A stretch of 6,862 nucleotides of DNA from Candidatus Jorgensenbacteria bacterium GWA1_54_12. GTDB lineage: Bacteria; Patescibacteriota; Minisyncoccia; UBA6257; GWB1-50-10. Position numbers and translations under genes: made by a program. The stretch spans positions 1 to 6,862 of the forward strand of contig MFKH01000012.1 of NCBI GenBank assembly GCA_001779505.1, in the 5' to 3' direction. The notes below the pieces were generated by a model. The model was given only the letters and a program-made list of their open reading frames with translations. It made no database searches and was not told where the DNA came from. This document shows positions 5,919 through 6,862 of this stretch, piece after piece; position 1 is the first letter of the stretch; every line of letters begins with the position of its first letter.

Positions 5919-5947
5919 GACGCTAACGCGTGTCTCGCGTCAGCGTC
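5919..5947 (-). other. 12-bp hairpin directly after a stop codon
   Basis: Minus strand: GACGCTGACGCG, loop AGACA, CGCGTTAGCGTC. In RNA all 12 positions pair, with one G-U wobble; on the plus strand that position is an A-C mismatch, so the structure fits minus-strand RNA. It begins at the base after the TAA stop of the small membrane protein gene and stands 4 nt before the terminator stem. It may protect the 3' end of the upstream transcript or assist termination. There is no T run of its own. Confidence 0.6.
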
Positions 5948-6328
5948 TTAAGAAAAGAACGGACTCTCTTCGTGAAGAGCGAGCCAGTGCCCAAGCTCTC
6001 TCCGGAGCGGGAACGACTGCGGTTCTGAAAATGGCTCACCCCGCAAAATTGGTTTATGGACAGGTGTTTGCGGCGCCGAACGGTTCGCAAAAATAATTCC
6101 GAAAACCGCTGTGAGCATAAAGACGATGACCGTGCTCACAAAACTCCTGAACGCATCAAGATGAAACCCCGAAAAATCAAGCATACTGCTAACCTCTGGG
6201 CAGAGCTTTCCGTTCACGGCCGCGGCCACGCAACCGCCGTCGTGCCTCTCATGACTCATCATAAAGATGCCGAAAGCGGCAATGCCCACAAAACTCACGA
6301 TGAGAATGATGGCGAGCGCAGCCCTCAT
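5948..6328 (-). CDS. Small two-helix membrane protein with a His/Cys loop, function unknown
   Basis: A 126-residue protein with two hydrophobic segments (about 5-24 and 62-81). The loop between them holds MMSHERH (M23, M24, H26, H29), C33, C43-Pro and H56. Spacing such as H-x2-H-x3-C-x9-C-P is suggestive of metal binding or a disulfide on the outer face, but I recognise no named family. The C-terminal tail (about 82-126) is Pro-rich and then ends in ELGHWLALHEESPFFS, probably cytoplasmic. The start codon overlaps the stop of the upstream surface-protein gene as ATGA, so the two are very likely translated from one message. The gene ends at hairpins that separate it from the thiol/copper run, although its Met/His/Cys loop would suit the same theme. 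Confidence 0.75.
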   Translation of the reverse strand: MRAALAIILIVSFVGIAAFGIFMMSHERHDGGCVAAAVNGKLCPEVSSMLDFSGFHLDAFRSFVSTVIVFMLTAVFGIIFANRSAPQTPVHKPILRGEPFSEPQSFPLRRELGHWLALHEESPFFS

Positions 6329-6862
6329 GATTTTTTCTTCTTCCGCGTAGAGATAAGAGTGTAAACGCCGTAGACCGCAATACCGGCAACGAAGAGGAAG
6401 ATAATGCTCAACACATTATTCCCTGTTCCGAATGTAATCACCCGGCTCACGGCGGCAAGGAATCGGTTCGGTCCCTGAACGGCGGAAACGTCAGGCGTTT
6501 CTTCTCCGCTTCCCGTTGTCGGTTCTTCCACCTCTGCTTCTTCTTCAGGCAACGCTTCCGTCTCGGAGAAAGTTTCTTGCGTTTCCTCCTCGCTTATGAC
6601 GGTGGGTGCGGTGACGCTGACGAGCGTCCTTACCGGCAATCCGTCCACGGCGTTCTGATTTTGGGCATCAAGCGCGAGAGAGTTCGCCGTCACCTCTATT
6701 GCCGCACTGCCGGTTTGCTTTGCCTTGAAAACAACCGTTCCAAAAGAAGCCGCTGATGAGAGCCCTCCCGGGTATCCGGCGGTCTTTATGAGAGTTCCGC
6801 TTCCGTTATCAATTAGGTCATAGCCGGCCTGCGGGAGAGCCATCCACCCACTTCCGAACGTG
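6325..6862 (-). CDS. Cohesin-like surface protein, C-terminal part with membrane anchor (partial)
   Basis: The frame stays open to the right edge, so the N-terminus is outside the window; an internal ATG at 6843 is unlikely to be the true start. Visible order: a beta-rich block (FGTVVFKAKQTGSAAIEVT), like the last strands of cohesin-type domains common in CPR surface proteins; a strongly acidic linker of about 35 residues (EEETQETFSETEALPEEEAEVEE and on, written here in pieces: about 15 Glu/Asp); then a hydrophobic helix VLSIIFLFVAGIAVYGVYTL and a basic RKKKKS tail. This is the layout of a protein displayed outside the cell and held by a C-terminal membrane helix. It ends in ATGA overlap with the next gene. 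The cohesin assignment rests on a short piece and is moderate; the anchor layout is clear. Confidence 0.7.
   Translation of the reverse strand, partial: TFGSGWMALPQAGYDLIDNGSGTLIKTAGYPGGLSSAASFGTVVFKAKQTGSAAIEVTANSLALDAQNQNAVDGLPVRTLVSVTAPTVISEEETQETFSETEALPEEEAEVEEPTTGSGEETPDVSAVQGPNRFLAAVSRVITFGTGNNVLSIIFLFVAGIAVYGVYTLISTRKKKKS

Noticed and set aside
5966..5979. Small inverted repeat CTCTTC-GT-GAAGAG near the end of the two-helix protein gene
   Set aside because: The 2-nt centre makes a poor hairpin, and it encodes the protein's C-terminus; no sign of function.
1..6862. Alternative genetic code (UGA as Gly or Trp), as in some CPR lineages
   Set aside because: TGA ends the ATPase and the surface-protein gene at sensible family lengths or junctions, so standard bacterial stops apply.

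Overview
The window looks like a chromosomal segment from a Candidate Phyla Radiation (Patescibacteria), probably Parcubacteria-like, bacterium. The evidence is the kind of gene present: a MurB C-terminus ending in LEEEVRYL, a membrane-anchored Cys-rich protein of a type recurrent in Parcubacteria, a cohesin-like surface protein with a C-terminal membrane anchor, and very tight packing of genes, several without a Shine-Dalgarno sequence. Base composition is slightly above 50% GC by eye. TGA is used as an ordinary stop, so this is not a lineage that reads UGA as glycine. The lineage is an inference from gene content, because no rRNA or tRNA gene is present.

Layout: positions 1-363 (+) hold the 3' end of murB (peptidoglycan precursor synthesis). 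It meets a minus-strand gene tail to tail, and the two stop codons share one CTAG. Everything else lies on the minus strand, so it is transcribed from high to low coordinates. From the right edge: a cohesin-like, membrane-anchored surface protein (partial, 6862-6325), overlapping by ATGA a small two-helix membrane protein with a His/Cys loop (6328-5948). Next come two consecutive hairpins; the second is a rho-independent terminator. Then follows a compact run: DUF1573 protein (5873-5388), CcdA/DsbD-type thiol-electron transporter (5382-4600), a small helical protein (4595-4110), a membrane-anchored CCGN/DCNHG protein (4120-3263), a CopB-type P1B ATPase with a CPH motif (3252-1270), and the Cys-rich membrane-anchored protein (1253-360). 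Gaps are 4-16 nt or overlaps.

Working model (inference): the DUF1573-CcdA-helical-CCGN-CopB run handles envelope thiols and a soft metal, probably copper. CcdA would move reducing equivalents across the membrane, the two anchored Cys proteins (CxC in the DUF1573 protein; CCGN and DCNHG in the other) would act on the outside, and CopB would export the metal. Two proteins in this run have no function I can name and are the best candidates for something undescribed. A further point of interest is a palindromic PELVEG/STSSG-type repeat that sits in frame inside the DUF1573 gene.

No rRNA, tRNA, CRISPR array, insertion sequence or replication origin was seen. No stretch above 300 bases lacks a gene; the only notable intergenic space is 5874-5947.
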